Counted from the stretch's first letter, positions 11,301 through 20,044 are shown. The stretch is 64,000 nt of DNA from Streptomyces sp. NBC_01298 (GCF_035978755.1 NZ_CP108414.1:1054001-1118000); one strand, 5' to 3'. Numbers and translations are program-made. The notes: generated by a model not told the origin, from the sequence alone.

Positions 11301-12224
11301 GCTGCCATGGATACGGAGACCGGCTACATCGAGCTGCCCGTCCGCCTCCAAGCGGACCGGATGTACCGCATCGTCGTCGACGCCTACGCGGATCCTTCCG
11401 CTGGCGGAGGCGAACTGTTGCTGCTCCTCCGCGATGGCGGGGCGGCGGCCCCGACCGTCACCTCCAAACAACTCCAGAGCAACGTGGTCCCGGCAGGTGG
11501 CGGATGGCAGCGGCTACGCCTTGAGCTGATCACCCCCGGTGCCGCCCTGGGTGCCGGTGTTCACCGTCTCCTCAGCACCTTCATGTGGCGGTGGGGAGCA
11601 GTGGGCGGGACCGTCGCCCTCTTCGGGGGCGGCGGGTTCCCGGCGACGATGTACGTCGAGGACGTCGGCCGGGCCATCGCGAACACCGGCGAACTCAACC
11701 GCGGTGGTGCCGGTGGCGGAACGGAGCCGACGAAGCCCGCGACCCAGCGGTACGAGAAGACATACAGCGCGGCATGGTCGGGTACTTACACCAACCGGGG
11801 CGGGTACAGCAGCTACCACGGCAGCCAGATGCTCCAGGGCTACTACTCGAGCACCAACGGTCTGACCGCCTCGCTCGTCGGCTTCCCGGCCTCTCTGAGC
11901 TCCGACCTGAGCGGCGCCAAGATCGAGAAGGTCCAGCTGTACGTGTACTTCGAGCACTGGTACTACGCGGCCGGCGGCACGGCAGTCATCAAGGCACACA
12001 GCCACGGCTCCCGGCCAGGGAGCTTCAGCAGCGACGGCCAGTCGATGAACGTGTCGTTTCGCCGCAACGAAGGACGGTGGATCGACATCACCGCAATCTT
12101 CGACGAGACGAAGTGGCGAGGCATAGCTCTGGACCCGAACAACACGGACAGCACGTACTACGGACGCGCTCACGGTGTCGGCCAGCAGTACCCACCGCAG
12201 CTGAAGGTCACGTACGTGAAGTAG
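8319..12224 (+). CDS. Large tail fibre / receptor-binding protein
   Basis: The 1301-residue product is modular. The first 40 residues form a coiled-coil attachment helix (LAQIAARLADVERRL). A fibronectin-III-like part follows, then several runs of the repeating fibre motif ITADKIA / VTAEKLA / SVTAGKVAADTI at about residues 190-240, 445-500 and 665-750. Between these are two related sandwich domains of the carbohydrate-binding type (each beginning with an ADxSFE-like pattern, near 510 and 750). The C-terminus is rich in Gly, Ser and Tyr. This is the likely host-surface recognition protein and the last gene of the tail operon. Confidence 0.85.
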   Translation: MANHLAQIAARLADVERRLAGQARTSSLAYSSVEAGAIKVYDEEGVLTGTVGVQFDGTTGVATFNGPPPPTPTVPQVVPVLGGLRIGWDGGFTDATAPPLNLGRVQVHLLLSADEQVDVRNPAATIEGASGATVTVAVSDYVPRHVRLVALTTAGIPGPVSAALIAAARQAVGKDLLDGIVSEVKLAEKAVTDTKIAVGAVKTAALADGAVLAAKLAKASVIADKIGSGAVTLNSLGGTLADGVTQHYVDALGDPAAWVPVTVGAGAKWEHLRGIADAPTGHTVGQATGYAVVRGATPIPYDPDTLYRISARVRTTSPSLTGRDSVYVGVMGFAADGTTMVNRTGENTTGAHFYCAASRSPLPADSGWQVFTGYLRGRAPAGVSGTPGACPDPRVPGKLHDQVRFVVPYLLLNYESTSTGANGATGIMQVDAVTVEILKTGIVDSSNLVSGSVTTGALATDSVTAGKVAADTISGRELQAASVSAGHVVAGAVTTDKLTVVGTANILADPSFEGAPTVALTAAIPYAAQDKTRGNGSPSSLRIDAVSATAVYRAVDLTLLPATPGDQLYLASDYFASEDWAGAEVSFHMRWEAADGKILSYSKARTASPVRGQWARVSATVTAPDGAVRARARVESGASTAGTLWWDNACVRPIVAGVQIADGAITSPKVFAGSITTDKLAALTVTAEKIAASSITADKVAVLAITAEKLAVNSVTASAIAAGAVEAIHIKAGTITADKIALGVDGNMVADGSFESDVSLKRAAVSGGWSIVTPGRDTPKAMRADCTAATATDRTLTLGLFSATPGMRIWAAADYQISADWVGRNAVVYVRWEDAAGATLGYSTVGSASGAAGKGWLFMSGNANLVAPPQTVTGRMRVAVNDATAGTVTFDNVVIRLVLSSTSSGARAEISPEGLRLYDQDGEESISLVTGRPQYLTIANDGVPVATINQDGHGAFNDLSVAGVLSVNGEKLETQLSDLARGIIAVHTTTAGVQAAMDTETGYIELPVRLQADRMYRIVVDAYADPSAGGGELLLLLRDGGAAAPTVTSKQLQSNVVPAGGGWQRLRLELITPGAALGAGVHRLLSTFMWRWGAVGGTVALFGGGGFPATMYVEDVGRAIANTGELNRGGAGGGTEPTKPATQRYEKTYSAAWSGTYTNRGGYSSYHGSQMLQGYYSSTNGLTASLVGFPASLSSDLSGAKIEKVQLYVYFEHWYYAAGGTAVIKAHSHGSRPGSFSSDGQSMNVSFRRNEGRWIDITAIFDETKWRGIALDPNNTDSTYYGRAHGVGQQYPPQLKVTYVK

Positions 12225-12449
12225 CAGCGGGGCGGGCCATAAGTGACAGCCCCGAGGTGGCCTTCTCCGGTACATGTTTTCGGGGCTTGTCTCTATGCGA
12301 GGTGCTGTCAGACAGATGAGATACATGCGGAGAGCGGCGGGCACATCTTCGGGATCTGGTGCTCGATCTGGAACGACGCCGGAGACACGGCCCGCCTCGC
12401 CGACGCCGCCAAGAATCTCGTCCCGGAGTGGACCTACCAGGGTGAGTAG
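12225..12449 (+). pseudogene. Possible gene remnant after the tail fibre
   Basis: Between the fibre stop and the hairpin at 12472 a short frame ends with HIFGIWCSIWNDAG and then PEWTYQGE, which is protein-like sequence without a convincing start. The GIWC pattern recalls the end of some glycoside hydrolase domains, but the match is too short to name a family. I treat it as a probable fragment. Confidence 0.25.
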
Positions 12450-12471
12450 CCGCCTGGAGGCCGGTACGGCG

Positions 12472-12507
12472 ACGGCCCGCCCGGACAGGGAAGTCCGGGC
12501 GGGCCGT
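12472..12507. terminator. Bidirectional terminator between tail fibre and VOC genes
   Basis: A perfect 15-bp GC-rich stem (ACGGCCCGCCCGGAC and its complement) closes a 6-base loop. It sits between converging transcription units, the tail operon from the left and the VOC gene from the right, so it can serve both. Confidence 0.85.
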
Positions 12508-12529
12508 GCGTGAAGGCAGCTGGTGTGGG

Positions 12530-12889
12530 TCAGAGCGATTGGGGCTGGTCGAACAGGCCGATCTGGTTGCCGTCGGGGTCGGTGAGGAGCGTGTACGGGG
12601 TGCCGCCGTCGGTCTTTTCGCCGAGGTTCTTGGCGCCCAGGGCCACCAGGCGGGTGACCTCGGCGCCGCGGCCTATGACGTTGAGGTCGAAGCGTGCCCG
12701 GGGGGTGCCGGTGGGGGCCGGGGTGGCTTTCTGGATGAGGAAGCCGTTGATGCCGTCGGGGCCCTCGACCGAGTAGAGGTCGGTGCCCGCCGGGCGGGAG
12801 GCCGTGTCGAAGGTCTTGGACCAGAACGTGGCCAGGGCCGCCGGGTTGGCGGAGAGCAGGGTGATCTTCTGGAACGAGTGGATCGTCAT
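12530..12889 (-). CDS. VOC (glyoxalase/bleomycin-resistance fold) protein
   Basis: The 119-residue product has the two beta-alpha-beta-beta-beta halves of the vicinal oxygen chelate fold. It opens with IHSFQKITLLSANPAALATFW and ends with YTLLTDPDGNQIGLFDQP, the usual DPDGN closing hairpin. VOC proteins bind a metal or small ligand; the substrate cannot be told. ATG at 12889 has AGGAG just upstream. It lies 12 bases downstream of the RTX gene and is probably cotranscribed with it. It is a host-like gene sitting between phage tail and lysis genes. Confidence 0.85.
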   Translation of the reverse strand: MTIHSFQKITLLSANPAALATFWSKTFDTASRPAGTDLYSVEGPDGINGFLIQKATPAPTGTPRARFDLNVIGRGAEVTRLVALGAKNLGEKTDGGTPYTLLTDPDGNQIGLFDQPQSL

Positions 12890-12901
12890 GTGGGGCTCCT
12901 G

Positions 12902-14770
12902 TCAGCAGCTGGTCTTGGTGTCGCCGGTGTCGGCAGTGCAGGTGTCATTGCCGAGGCCGCCGTTGGCGGTGTCGCCGCCGGCGCCGTCGTGGACGTCGAT
13001 GGTGTCGTTGCCGTTGGCGCCCTTCATCGTGTCGGTGCCTTCGGTGTCGATCAGGGTGTCGTTGCCGTTCTGGCCGTCGAGGTCGTCGTTGCCCGGGCCG
13101 CCGTAGATGTGGTCGTCACCGTTGTCGAAGAGGTAGAGGAGCGAACCGAGGAGGGTTTCACCGTAGTTGGTGTCGTTGCCCGCGCCGGCGTACAGGTAGT
13201 CGGCGCCGTTGCCGCCGCCCATGATGTCGTCGCCGTCCCCGCCGTAGAGGATGTCGTCCCCGTTGCCACCGTCGACCACGTCGTTGCCGGCGCCCGCGTA
13301 GATGGTGTCGTTGTTGTTGCCGCCGTCGAGGTCGTCGTTGCCTTCGCCGCCGTAGAGGGTGTCCGTGCCGTTGCCGCCCTTGATGGTGTCGTTGCCACCG
13401 AGGCCGCAGATGACGTCGTTGCCGTTGCCACCGGTCAGGGTGTCATTGCCAGGCGTGCCGATGATCGTGCAGCCAAGAGCGTTGTTGACGGTGGTGGACT
13501 CGGTGTCGGCGTTGTTGCCGGGGACCGGGTCGGCCGTGCTGGAGGCGGCGGTGGCCGTCACCGAAGCGGTTCCCGTCGCGGCCGGTTCGGCGGTGACGGA
13601 GACCGTTGCCGTGGTGCCGCTGGCGAGGTTGCCGAGGGTGCAGGTCAGGGTGGTGGTGCCGGTGCAGGAGCCCTGGGACGGAGTCGCGGTCAGCGCGCCC
13701 GTGCCGGTTGCGGCGATGGTGACGGTGGCCGCCGTGGCGGTGGTCGGGCCGTTGTTGGTGACGGTGACCGTGTCGGTCAGGGGGGAGCCGATCGACACGG
13801 GGTCCGCGGTGTCGGCCACGTTCACGGCGAGGTCCGCACCTTCGGCGGGGGCGGTACCGACGGCCCAGTCGTGGGTCTGGGCGAGGTCGGCGCCGGCCGG
13901 GCGGATGACGGTGACCCCGGTGCCGTTCGCGTTGGCGGTGTAGAGGGTGTTGTCGGTCTCGTCCGAGTAGGCGATCTTACTGCCGTCGGGGGAGAACTGC
14001 GGCAGTGCGTAGCTCTTGCCCGCGGTGGCCGGGATGATCGTGGTGATGTTGGTGCCGTCGGCGTTGATCGTACGTATGGAGCTCTGCCCGGCCTGGCGGA
14101 GCGTGAACAGGATGCGTGTCCCGTCGGGTGCCCACTCGGGGTGGAACGCCTGGTCGGCTACGCCGCTGTCGACGATCTTGACCGGGTTGCTGCCGTCGGT
14201 GCCGGCGGTCCAGAGGTCGGTTTCGTCGTTGTCGTAGTCATAGGTGGTGTAGGCGAGGGTGGTTCCGTCCGGAGAGACGGTGGGGGTCTCCCCAGTGAGT
14301 CCAGTACTCGTCAGGCCGGTGCCGTCGGCGTTGACCCGGACGATTGCGCCGGCGTTGGTGGTGAAGTACACCTGGCCGGTGGGTGACCAGGACAGCGCGA
14401 AGCCTCCGCCGACTCCGGCGGTACTGAGCTGGACGGCGCCGGTGCCGTCGGCGTTCATGGTCCACGCCTGGAAGGTAGAGCCAGTGCGGTTGCTCAGGAA
14501 GGCGAGCTTCCCGCCGTCGGGCGAGGCCACGGGCGCGGTGTCGTAATCCTGGTTGGTGGTGATCCGCATGATATGGGTGCCGTCGGGGTCCATGGAGTAG
14601 ATCTCCGGGTTCTCCCTGCCGGCCGCGGAGGAGAAGTAGACCTTGCCGTTCGGGCCGGGGAACGCGGCCTGCGCGGCCGGCGCCCCGACGAGGGCGAGGG
14701 AGCCCGCCAGCGACAGGGCCGCGGCGGCAGCCGCCGCGGCGCGGGTGGGACGGCGAAGGAGATGACGCAC
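12902..14770 (-). CDS. Secreted TolB-like beta-propeller protein with DUF11 and RTX calcium repeats
   Basis: The 622-residue product starts at a GTG with GGAGG eight bases upstream. It has a Sec signal peptide (Arg-rich start, Ala/Leu core, cleavage near APAAQAAF). Residues about 35-300 hold PD40/TolB-type propeller repeats, each with a DPDGT, NADGT or SPDGS turn. Residues 310-425 form a DUF11-like beta-sandwich. About 430-620 hold roughly a dozen GGxGxD nonapeptides (GGNGNDVI, GGEGNDDL, GGDGDDIM), the RTX calcium-binding beta-roll. RTX repeats fold on binding calcium outside the cell. Its function is unknown, perhaps surface binding. A shorter paralogue lies at 15536-16861. Confidence 0.85.
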   Translation of the reverse strand: MRHLLRRPTRAAAAAAAALSLAGSLALVGAPAAQAAFPGPNGKVYFSSAAGRENPEIYSMDPDGTHIMRITTNQDYDTAPVASPDGGKLAFLSNRTGSTFQAWTMNADGTGAVQLSTAGVGGGFALSWSPTGQVYFTTNAGAIVRVNADGTGLTSTGLTGETPTVSPDGTTLAYTTYDYDNDETDLWTAGTDGSNPVKIVDSGVADQAFHPEWAPDGTRILFTLRQAGQSSIRTINADGTNITTIIPATAGKSYALPQFSPDGSKIAYSDETDNTLYTANANGTGVTVIRPAGADLAQTHDWAVGTAPAEGADLAVNVADTADPVSIGSPLTDTVTVTNNGPTTATAATVTIAATGTGALTATPSQGSCTGTTTLTCTLGNLASGTTATVSVTAEPAATGTASVTATAASSTADPVPGNNADTESTTVNNALGCTIIGTPGNDTLTGGNGNDVICGLGGNDTIKGGNGTDTLYGGEGNDDLDGGNNNDTIYAGAGNDVVDGGNGDDILYGGDGDDIMGGGNGADYLYAGAGNDTNYGETLLGSLLYLFDNGDDHIYGGPGNDDLDGQNGNDTLIDTEGTDTMKGANGNDTIDVHDGAGGDTANGGLGNDTCTADTGDTKTSC

Positions 14771-15461
14771 GGAAAGGACCTCCAGGGTCGGGACAGGGTC
14801 ATGGAGAAGGGACGGTGAGGAGGGTGGCTTCGCTTGTCGCGGTCAGCCCGGCCCGACGGCCGAAACCCAGCGGCCCGCCTACGGCAGCGCAGTGCACCGC
14901 CTCGACCGAGTTCATGCGGGCGCAGGCCTCGAACGGTGGCACCGGGCGAGCCCCACGGACCGGTGGACGCAGTGGTGCGGGCAGGGCATCGGCGGTCTCC
15001 GAGCAAGGCAAGAGCAGGGGAAAGAGCGAGGGAGCGGGCCCGCTCCCAGATCTCAGCGGGCATGCGTCCGCCACTCTGGCAGCAAGAGCCGCCCAGCGAG
15101 CCCGAACCTTTACGCATATGCGCCCGACAGCAGAATCTGTCCGGCGAACATCCTTTCACCTGGCCTGAATTGGACCTCCAGGCGCTGCGAGCGGGGACGT
15201 TCCCGGATGCTGAGACAGGACTGCCGTGGTGGCCCGTACCGGTGTGGCAGCTGACCGGATACGTCATTGCCGGGTAGGGGACGGGGTCAGGTGGTTGCCG
15301 CAGGTGATCACGGACCTTCGACGCGTGATGGCCCCAGGTACAGGGCGCTTCCGCAGCGGAGTTCTCCGCCGGACGGTGAGGCATCCGTCCGAACCGCTGA
15401 GGGGGGCTGCGGCATGAGCGATGCGACCGTAACCGGCATCAAGACCAACACCGGTCACGGT
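14771..15461. other. Gap of about 690 bases upstream of the RTX gene
   Basis: It should contain the promoter of the minus-strand RTX/VOC unit. Several short frames overlap on both strands, but none has a recognisable product, ribosome binding site and codon pattern together. I see no RNA gene or repeat here. Confidence 0.4.
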
Positions 15462-15505
15462 GAAGCCCTTACGGCCGGGAAGCCGTTCCCGGCCGTAAGG
15501 GCTTC
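15462..15505. terminator. 20-bp perfect hairpin after the TolB-DUF11 gene
   Basis: The stem begins GAAGCCCTTACGG and pairs perfectly over 20 bp around a GCCG loop. It lies about 30 bases past the end of the minus-strand gene at 15536 and is its likely terminator. Confidence 0.85.
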
Positions 15506-15535
15506 ATGGCAGCTACCCGCTTGCTGGGGTGGGTG

Positions 15536-16861
15536 TCAGCAGAGGATGAGGAGACTGGTGACGACGCTGCAGCCGGCGCTCGCGGTGTTGTTCGCGGGCT
15601 GCGGGTCGGCGGGTGCGTTCGCGGTGATGGCGGCGGTCGCGTTGAGCGGGATGCCGATGGTGAGGACGCCCTGGACGGCGTTGAAGGCGCGGGTCGCGGT
15701 GGTCCCGTTGGCCTGGGCGCCGATGACGCAGGTGACCTTCTTGACGCCGGCGTTGTAGGTGCAGCCGGCCGGGAGACCGGAGACGGACGCGGTCGTGGCC
15801 GGCACGTTCACCACCACGGTGGTGCCGGTGGTCGCGGCGGGGCCGTTGTTGGTGACCTTGGCGGTGTACGTGATGGAACTGCTGAGGGCCTGAGTCGAGG
15901 CGGCGGTCAGAGTGAGGGCGGTGTCAGCCTGCGCGGGGGCGGTGCCCACAGCCCAGTCAGTGGCGTACCAAATGCCGCCGGCGGGGGTCACCACGGTGGT
16001 TCCGGTGCCGTCGGGTGCGGCGGAGTAGAGGGTGCCGGTCTGGAAGTCGGTGTAGATGATGCGGGAACCGTCGGGCGACCACTGGGGCAGGACGAACCGG
16101 GCGCCCGAGGTGTAATCGATGACGTTGCCGATACCGGTGCCGTCGGGGTTCATCGTAAAGACGCTCGACCCGTGGTCGGGTTCAAGGAAGGTGGCGACGA
16201 TGCGGCTGCCGTCGGGGGACCAGTCGGTGTGCATGGCGCTTGCGCCCGGGCTGGTGTCGAAGATCTTCACCGCGTCGGTGCCGTCGGCGTCGGCGATCCA
16301 CACATCGGCCTGGGGATCGAGGAAACCACTGTCCACGGTGTAGACGATTTTGCTGCCGTCCGGGGAGACGGTGGGGTCCTCGCCGGTCAGCCCCGTGCTG
16401 GTCTGGCCGGTGCCGTCCGCGTTGACGTACGTGATCTGGTCGGCGTTGGAGGTGAAGAACACCCGGCCGTCCGGAGACCAGGACAGTCCGGCGGTGACAA
16501 GCCCGAAGTAGGTCCCGACGGTGCCGACCTGTACCTGGTCGGTGCCGTCGGCGTCCATCACCCACACCTGGTCACTGCCGGAACGGTTGCTGATGAACGC
16601 CAGCTTGGTGCCGTCGGCGTTGGCGACCGCTTCGCCGCTGCGGCCGGTACTGGTGAGCTGGGTGATGCCGGTGCCGTCGGCATTCATCGAGAAGACCTGC
16701 CGGTTGCTGCCGACGTAGGCGGTGTAGAAGACCTTGCCGTCGGCACCCGGGAAGGCGGCCTGCGCGGCGGGGGCACCGGCTATGGACAGCGCGGCGGCGA
16801 CGGACAGCACGGCGGTGGCGCCGGCGACCTTACGGGTCAGACGGCGTAGCGGATTGCGCAC
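15536..16861 (-). CDS. Secreted TolB-like beta-propeller protein with DUF11 domain
   Basis: The 441-residue paralogue of the gene at 12902-14770 lacks the RTX part. I start it at the GTG at 16861, which has GGAGG nine bases upstream and gives a signal peptide (VRNPLRRLTRK, hydrophobic core, APAAQAAF) matching the paralogue; a longer frame upstream has no signal logic. PD40-type repeats with ADGT and SPDGS turns fill residues 40-300. A DUF11-like domain (SSITYTAKVTNNGPAATTG) follows, and the protein ends in a short hydrophobic tail with two cysteines. Likely extracellular, with unknown ligand. Confidence 0.82.
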   Translation of the reverse strand: MRNPLRRLTRKVAGATAVLSVAAALSIAGAPAAQAAFPGADGKVFYTAYVGSNRQVFSMNADGTGITQLTSTGRSGEAVANADGTKLAFISNRSGSDQVWVMDADGTDQVQVGTVGTYFGLVTAGLSWSPDGRVFFTSNADQITYVNADGTGQTSTGLTGEDPTVSPDGSKIVYTVDSGFLDPQADVWIADADGTDAVKIFDTSPGASAMHTDWSPDGSRIVATFLEPDHGSSVFTMNPDGTGIGNVIDYTSGARFVLPQWSPDGSRIIYTDFQTGTLYSAAPDGTGTTVVTPAGGIWYATDWAVGTAPAQADTALTLTAASTQALSSSITYTAKVTNNGPAATTGTTVVVNVPATTASVSGLPAGCTYNAGVKKVTCVIGAQANGTTATRAFNAVQGVLTIGIPLNATAAITANAPADPQPANNTASAGCSVVTSLLILC

Positions 16862-17201
16862 GGAAAACAGCCTCCGGAATGAGGGTGGACAGCGAACCTG
16901 CGGCGCCACCGGCAGAGGCGGCGTGAAACCGGCCTGTCCGGCACGCCCAGGCGGCGCACGCACACCGCTCCGCCCGTTCGCCGCACACCCGCACCACGCC
17001 CACCCAACGGCGGCCACCCAAGAATCCGGCCCCCGACCACTACCAACAAGATCGAATCGCCAACATGGCCGAAACCAGAAGCGGTCGGTCCCGGATCCTG
17101 AGATGTGGCCGTAGGGCTGGCCTGTACCCGCACGGCGGCTGACCGGATCCGTCGTTGCCGGGGCGGGGTCAGGTGCTCCGTTGGTCTCCGGGTGGCTGTG
17201 G

Positions 17202-17450
17202 TCAGTTGCAGTGGATGATCAGGGGGGTAGTGGCGGTGCAGGTCTTCGTGGCGCTGTCGTTGGCGGTGTTGGCGTCGGTGGGGGTGGAGGTGGTGCGGGT
17301 GGAGGTGGCCGTGTAGGAGGTACCGAGGCTGAGGAGGGCGACGGGGAGGCTGAACTTCTTGGTGGCCGTGGTCTCTGGCTCGCGCACCAGCTGTGCGACC
17401 TCGTCGAGATCCGCTCCACTCGCGACCAGGGCACCGCCGTCCGCCTCCAC
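17202..17450 (-). pseudogene. C-terminal remnant of a third DUF11-type secreted protein
   Basis: The frame ends with NTANDSATKTCTATTPL, the closing strand pattern of DUF11 domains seen in the two neighbouring genes. No signal peptide or propeller is attached. It therefore looks like the 3' end of a deleted third paralogue, suggesting a small family array that has been partly lost. Confidence 0.5.
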
Positions 17451-17741
17451 ATGGACACAGCGCGGTAGCGATGCCCCACAGGGGCCTCACCGCCGACGGT
17501 GAAGGTGAGTACGCGGTCGCGTGGGCGACCTCGCCCATGCCGGTGCTGTTCTCGCCGTCGGAGGACTCCCCCGCCCCCAGCACGGGCCGGGCCGGGCCGC
17601 CGAAATGTCCGGAATCCCCCAGGGCTTCCTCGCGGCATCAGATCACTCCTCCACAATCCTTGTGAGGCAGGAGATAGGCGCCAGGGGCGTCCGGCCCGCA
17701 CACGTACGATCGACTTCAGGCGCGCGGGGCTGTCTGGAGTG

Positions 17742-18107
17742 ATGTCCGTGTCCGTGCCGCCGAGCGCAGAACCGACGCTGTGGGAGCTGCACCGCGCGGT
17801 CTCGCAGCTCCGCGAGGACCTGCGAGGAGACCTTGTCCATCTGGCGGCCCGGCTCGACCAGGTGGTTACCCAGGATGTGTACCGGGCTGACCAGCGGGCG
17901 ACAGAGCAGCGCATGGGTGCCGTCGAGGCGGCTCTTGCTGGGCTCCGCGGCGAGCACGACCAGGTTGCCGAGCGTGCGGAGCAGCAGCGCCGCGAGGACC
18001 AGGCGCAGGCTGCGGCAACTCGCCGCCTGGTGCTTTCGTCGTTCGTGGCGCCGCTGCTACTGATGGTGCTCCAGCTGTGGCTGGTCACGCAGGGCACGGC
18101 TCGCTGA
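17742..18107 (+). CDS. Coiled-coil protein with C-terminal membrane anchor, lysis cassette
   Basis: The product of about 120 residues opens with PSAEPTLWELHRAVSQLRED, continues as a charged coiled coil (DLVHLAARLDQVVTQDVYRA), and ends in one membrane segment (VLSSFVAPLLLMVLQLWLV). Small proteins of this design lie directly before the endolysin in many Streptomyces phages and are suspected holin or antiholin partners. ATG at 17742 or GTG at 17748 may be the start; the GGAG at 17736-17739 is better spaced for 17748. Confidence 0.65.
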   Translation: MSVSVPPSAEPTLWELHRAVSQLREDLRGDLVHLAARLDQVVTQDVYRADQRATEQRMGAVEAALAGLRGEHDQVAERAEQQRREDQAQAAATRRLVLSSFVAPLLLMVLQLWLVTQGTAR

Positions 18108-18163
18108 CGCGGGCTTCGCCTACCTTTTTGATCTTGGGCGCGGGGAGAATCCGAGATTCGAAC

Positions 18164-18916
18164 ATGGCTACACCGCTGAGTGCTGATGCACTCGTGGCGG
18201 CGCTGCGCGCTGAGGGCGTGCGCGTCGTCGAGCGCCCCGGTTGGCGCACCCGCAACCGGAACCACAAGGGGCCTTGGGGCCCGGTCCGCGGCGTGATGAT
18301 CCACCACACGGTGACGTCCGGCACCGCGAACACGGTCAGCATCTGCGAGAACGGCTACTCGGGCCTCCCGGGTCCGCTCTGTCACGGTGTCATCGCCAAG
18401 GACGGGACCGTCTACCTGGTCGGCAACGGCAGGGCGAATCATGCCGGGGCCGGCGACTCTGACGTTTTGGCCGCGGTGATCGCGGAGCGGGCACTGCCTC
18501 CGGCGAACGAAGCTGATGCCGATGGCAACACCTCCTTCTACGGCTTCGAGTGCGAGAACCTCGGCGACGGCTCGGATCCCTGGCCGGGGGCGCAGCTGGA
18601 GGCAATTGAGAAGGTCTCCGCCGCGATCTGCCTTGCTCACAAGTGGGGGGCTGCCAGCGTGATCGGGCATCGGGAGTGGCAGCCCGGCAAGGTCGACCCG
18701 AAGGGCTTCGCCATGTCCGGCCTGCGTCAGCGCATCGCCGGACGCCTCGCGGGGTCACCCGGCGGGGGTTCCAACCTCTACACCGTCCGCAGCGGTGACA
18801 CCCTGTCCGGCATCGGGCAGCAGCTCGGGGTGAACTGGCTCGCCCTGGCGCGCGAGAACAACATCTTCTCCCCCTACGTGATCCACCCCGGCCAGAAGCT
18901 GAAGGTACCGAAGTGA
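18164..18916 (+). CDS. Endolysin: N-acetylmuramoyl-L-alanine amidase with LysM domain
   Basis: The 250-residue protein has an Amidase_2/PGRP catalytic domain at about residues 25-185, with the zinc ligand region GVMIHHTVTSG near residue 47, NHAGAG in the middle, and IGHREWQPGKVDP at the end. This fold cuts the bond between MurNAc and L-Ala in peptidoglycan. A linker leads to one C-terminal LysM domain (YTVRSGDTLSGIGQQLG to HPGQKLKVPK) that binds the glycan. It is followed with a 4-base overlap by the holin-like gene. Confidence 0.93.
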   Translation: MATPLSADALVAALRAEGVRVVERPGWRTRNRNHKGPWGPVRGVMIHHTVTSGTANTVSICENGYSGLPGPLCHGVIAKDGTVYLVGNGRANHAGAGDSDVLAAVIAERALPPANEADADGNTSFYGFECENLGDGSDPWPGAQLEAIEKVSAAICLAHKWGAASVIGHREWQPGKVDPKGFAMSGLRQRIAGRLAGSPGGGSNLYTVRSGDTLSGIGQQLGVNWLALARENNIFSPYVIHPGQKLKVPK

Positions 18917-19194
18917 CCAAGTCGCGCACCGCTTCCGATGCGAACCAGAGAACGATCCGTACGGTGTTCCAGACCCTTCTGGGTCTGGCGGCGGGCTTCC
19001 CGCTGATCGTGGACGCATCGGGCATCCCGCAGACCGCTGCGGGCGTCGCCGTCGCCCTCGCGGTGGCCGGTGCCGTCACCCGGGTGATGGCGCTGCCTGT
19101 CGTGCACAACCTGCTGCCGAACTGGCTGTACCGCAGCGATCCGCCGCCGAGGTCGCACGACGGTGCCGGACAGCTGAGCATCGTGGACGACTGA
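18913..19194 (+). CDS. Holin-like membrane protein
   Basis: The 93-residue product has two predicted membrane segments (TVFQTLLGLAAGFPLIV and AAGVAVALAVAGAVTRVMAL), a charged N-terminus and a polar C-terminal tail. The GTG start overlaps the endolysin stop as GTGA. Size, topology and coupling to the endolysin fit a holin that releases the amidase to the wall. It is the last gene before a strong terminator. Confidence 0.85.
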   Translation: MTKSRTASDANQRTIRTVFQTLLGLAAGFPLIVDASGIPQTAAGVAVALAVAGAVTRVMALPVVHNLLPNWLYRSDPPPRSHDGAGQLSIVDD

Positions 19195-19198
19195 TCAC

Positions 19199-19228
19199 AG
19201 CGGGCCCCTGGGAAACCGGGGGCCCGCT
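19199..19228 (+). terminator. Terminator of the lysis cassette
   Basis: A 10-bp stem AGCGGGCCCC, extended by further pairs toward the loop and followed by CCTCTTCTC, starts five bases after the holin stop. Confidence 0.8.
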
Positions 19229-19235
19229 CCTCTTC

Positions 19236-19587
19236 TCACGCAACGGCCGGCACCGAGACGTAGCGTCCGGCGCTGTAGGAGAGTGCAGCAGCAGGGAGCT
19301 GGGATTCTCGGCCGCTGAGCGGCACGGCCAAGGGGCTGTGCCCCTTAGCTATCTCGGCGGGGCAGCTGGTGAGACGGCGCATGACCTGTGTCGCAACCAG
19401 GTCAGCGGAGCCTGGTAGCACGGGGGATCAGGGACGGACCAGATAGTGCCGGCTGCATCTGCCCGGCGACGAGTTCGCTCCAGATCTGGCCGCTCGTGGC
19501 GCTCTCCGTCTCGGTCCGCGTACGGGTCTGCCACCTCCACATCTGCGCCGTGACCGGGCGAACACGTTCCGTGCGCAGCATCTGCAA
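19236..19587 (-). pseudogene. Broken minus-strand reading frames, product unknown
   Basis: Two short minus-strand frames (19402-19587 and 19236-19421) overlap out of phase. The second, ending ALSYSAGRYVSVPAVA, looks protein-like. They may be pieces of one gene split by a frameshift. No family is recognised and neither piece has a clear ribosome binding site. Confidence 0.25.
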
Positions 19588-19684
19588 GTGGCATGCGGGA
19601 TCAGCACACGTACCCCTGCCGAGCCGCAGCCTGTGATGTCGTAGGCACCGTCACCACAACGCACAGACGACACAGGAGGACATC

Positions 19685-20011
19685 GTGGCAACCGAGATCG
19701 TGATCGCACAGACCACCATCGATGACGAGGAGGGGGCGAGGGCTCTGGCACAGAGCGCGGTAGAGGCCCGACTCGCCGCGTGTGCGCACATCGATGCTCC
19801 CCTCACCGCGGTCTTCCGCTGGAAGGAGAACATCGAGACGGCCACAGAGTGGCGCGTGTCCTTCAAGACCACGCAGGAGCGTCTCGCGGCCCTGGCGGAG
19901 TGGGTCGGGCAGAAGCACCCCTACGACGTACCCGAGTGGATCGTGCTCCCCGTGATCGCTGCTTCCGATGGATACAGTGCGTGGGTCGTGGAGGAGACCA
20001 CCGCCAAGTAG
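19685..20011 (+). CDS. cutA: CutA-family divalent cation tolerance protein
   Basis: The 108-residue product has the CutA1 signature order: an early strand IVIAQTTIDDEEGARALAQ, then VEARLAACAHI, then VFRWKENIETATEWRVSFKT, then HPYDVPEWIVLPV. CutA1 forms very stable trimers and is linked to copper and divalent-metal tolerance in bacteria, with debated biochemistry. GTG at 19685 follows AGGAGG. It is a single-gene unit and looks like host cargo, not a phage gene. Confidence 0.93.
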   Translation: MATEIVIAQTTIDDEEGARALAQSAVEARLAACAHIDAPLTAVFRWKENIETATEWRVSFKTTQERLAALAEWVGQKHPYDVPEWIVLPVIAASDGYSAWVVEETTAK

Positions 20012-20044
20012 GCATCCGCAGGCACGGCTGTGGCAGGCATCGGG

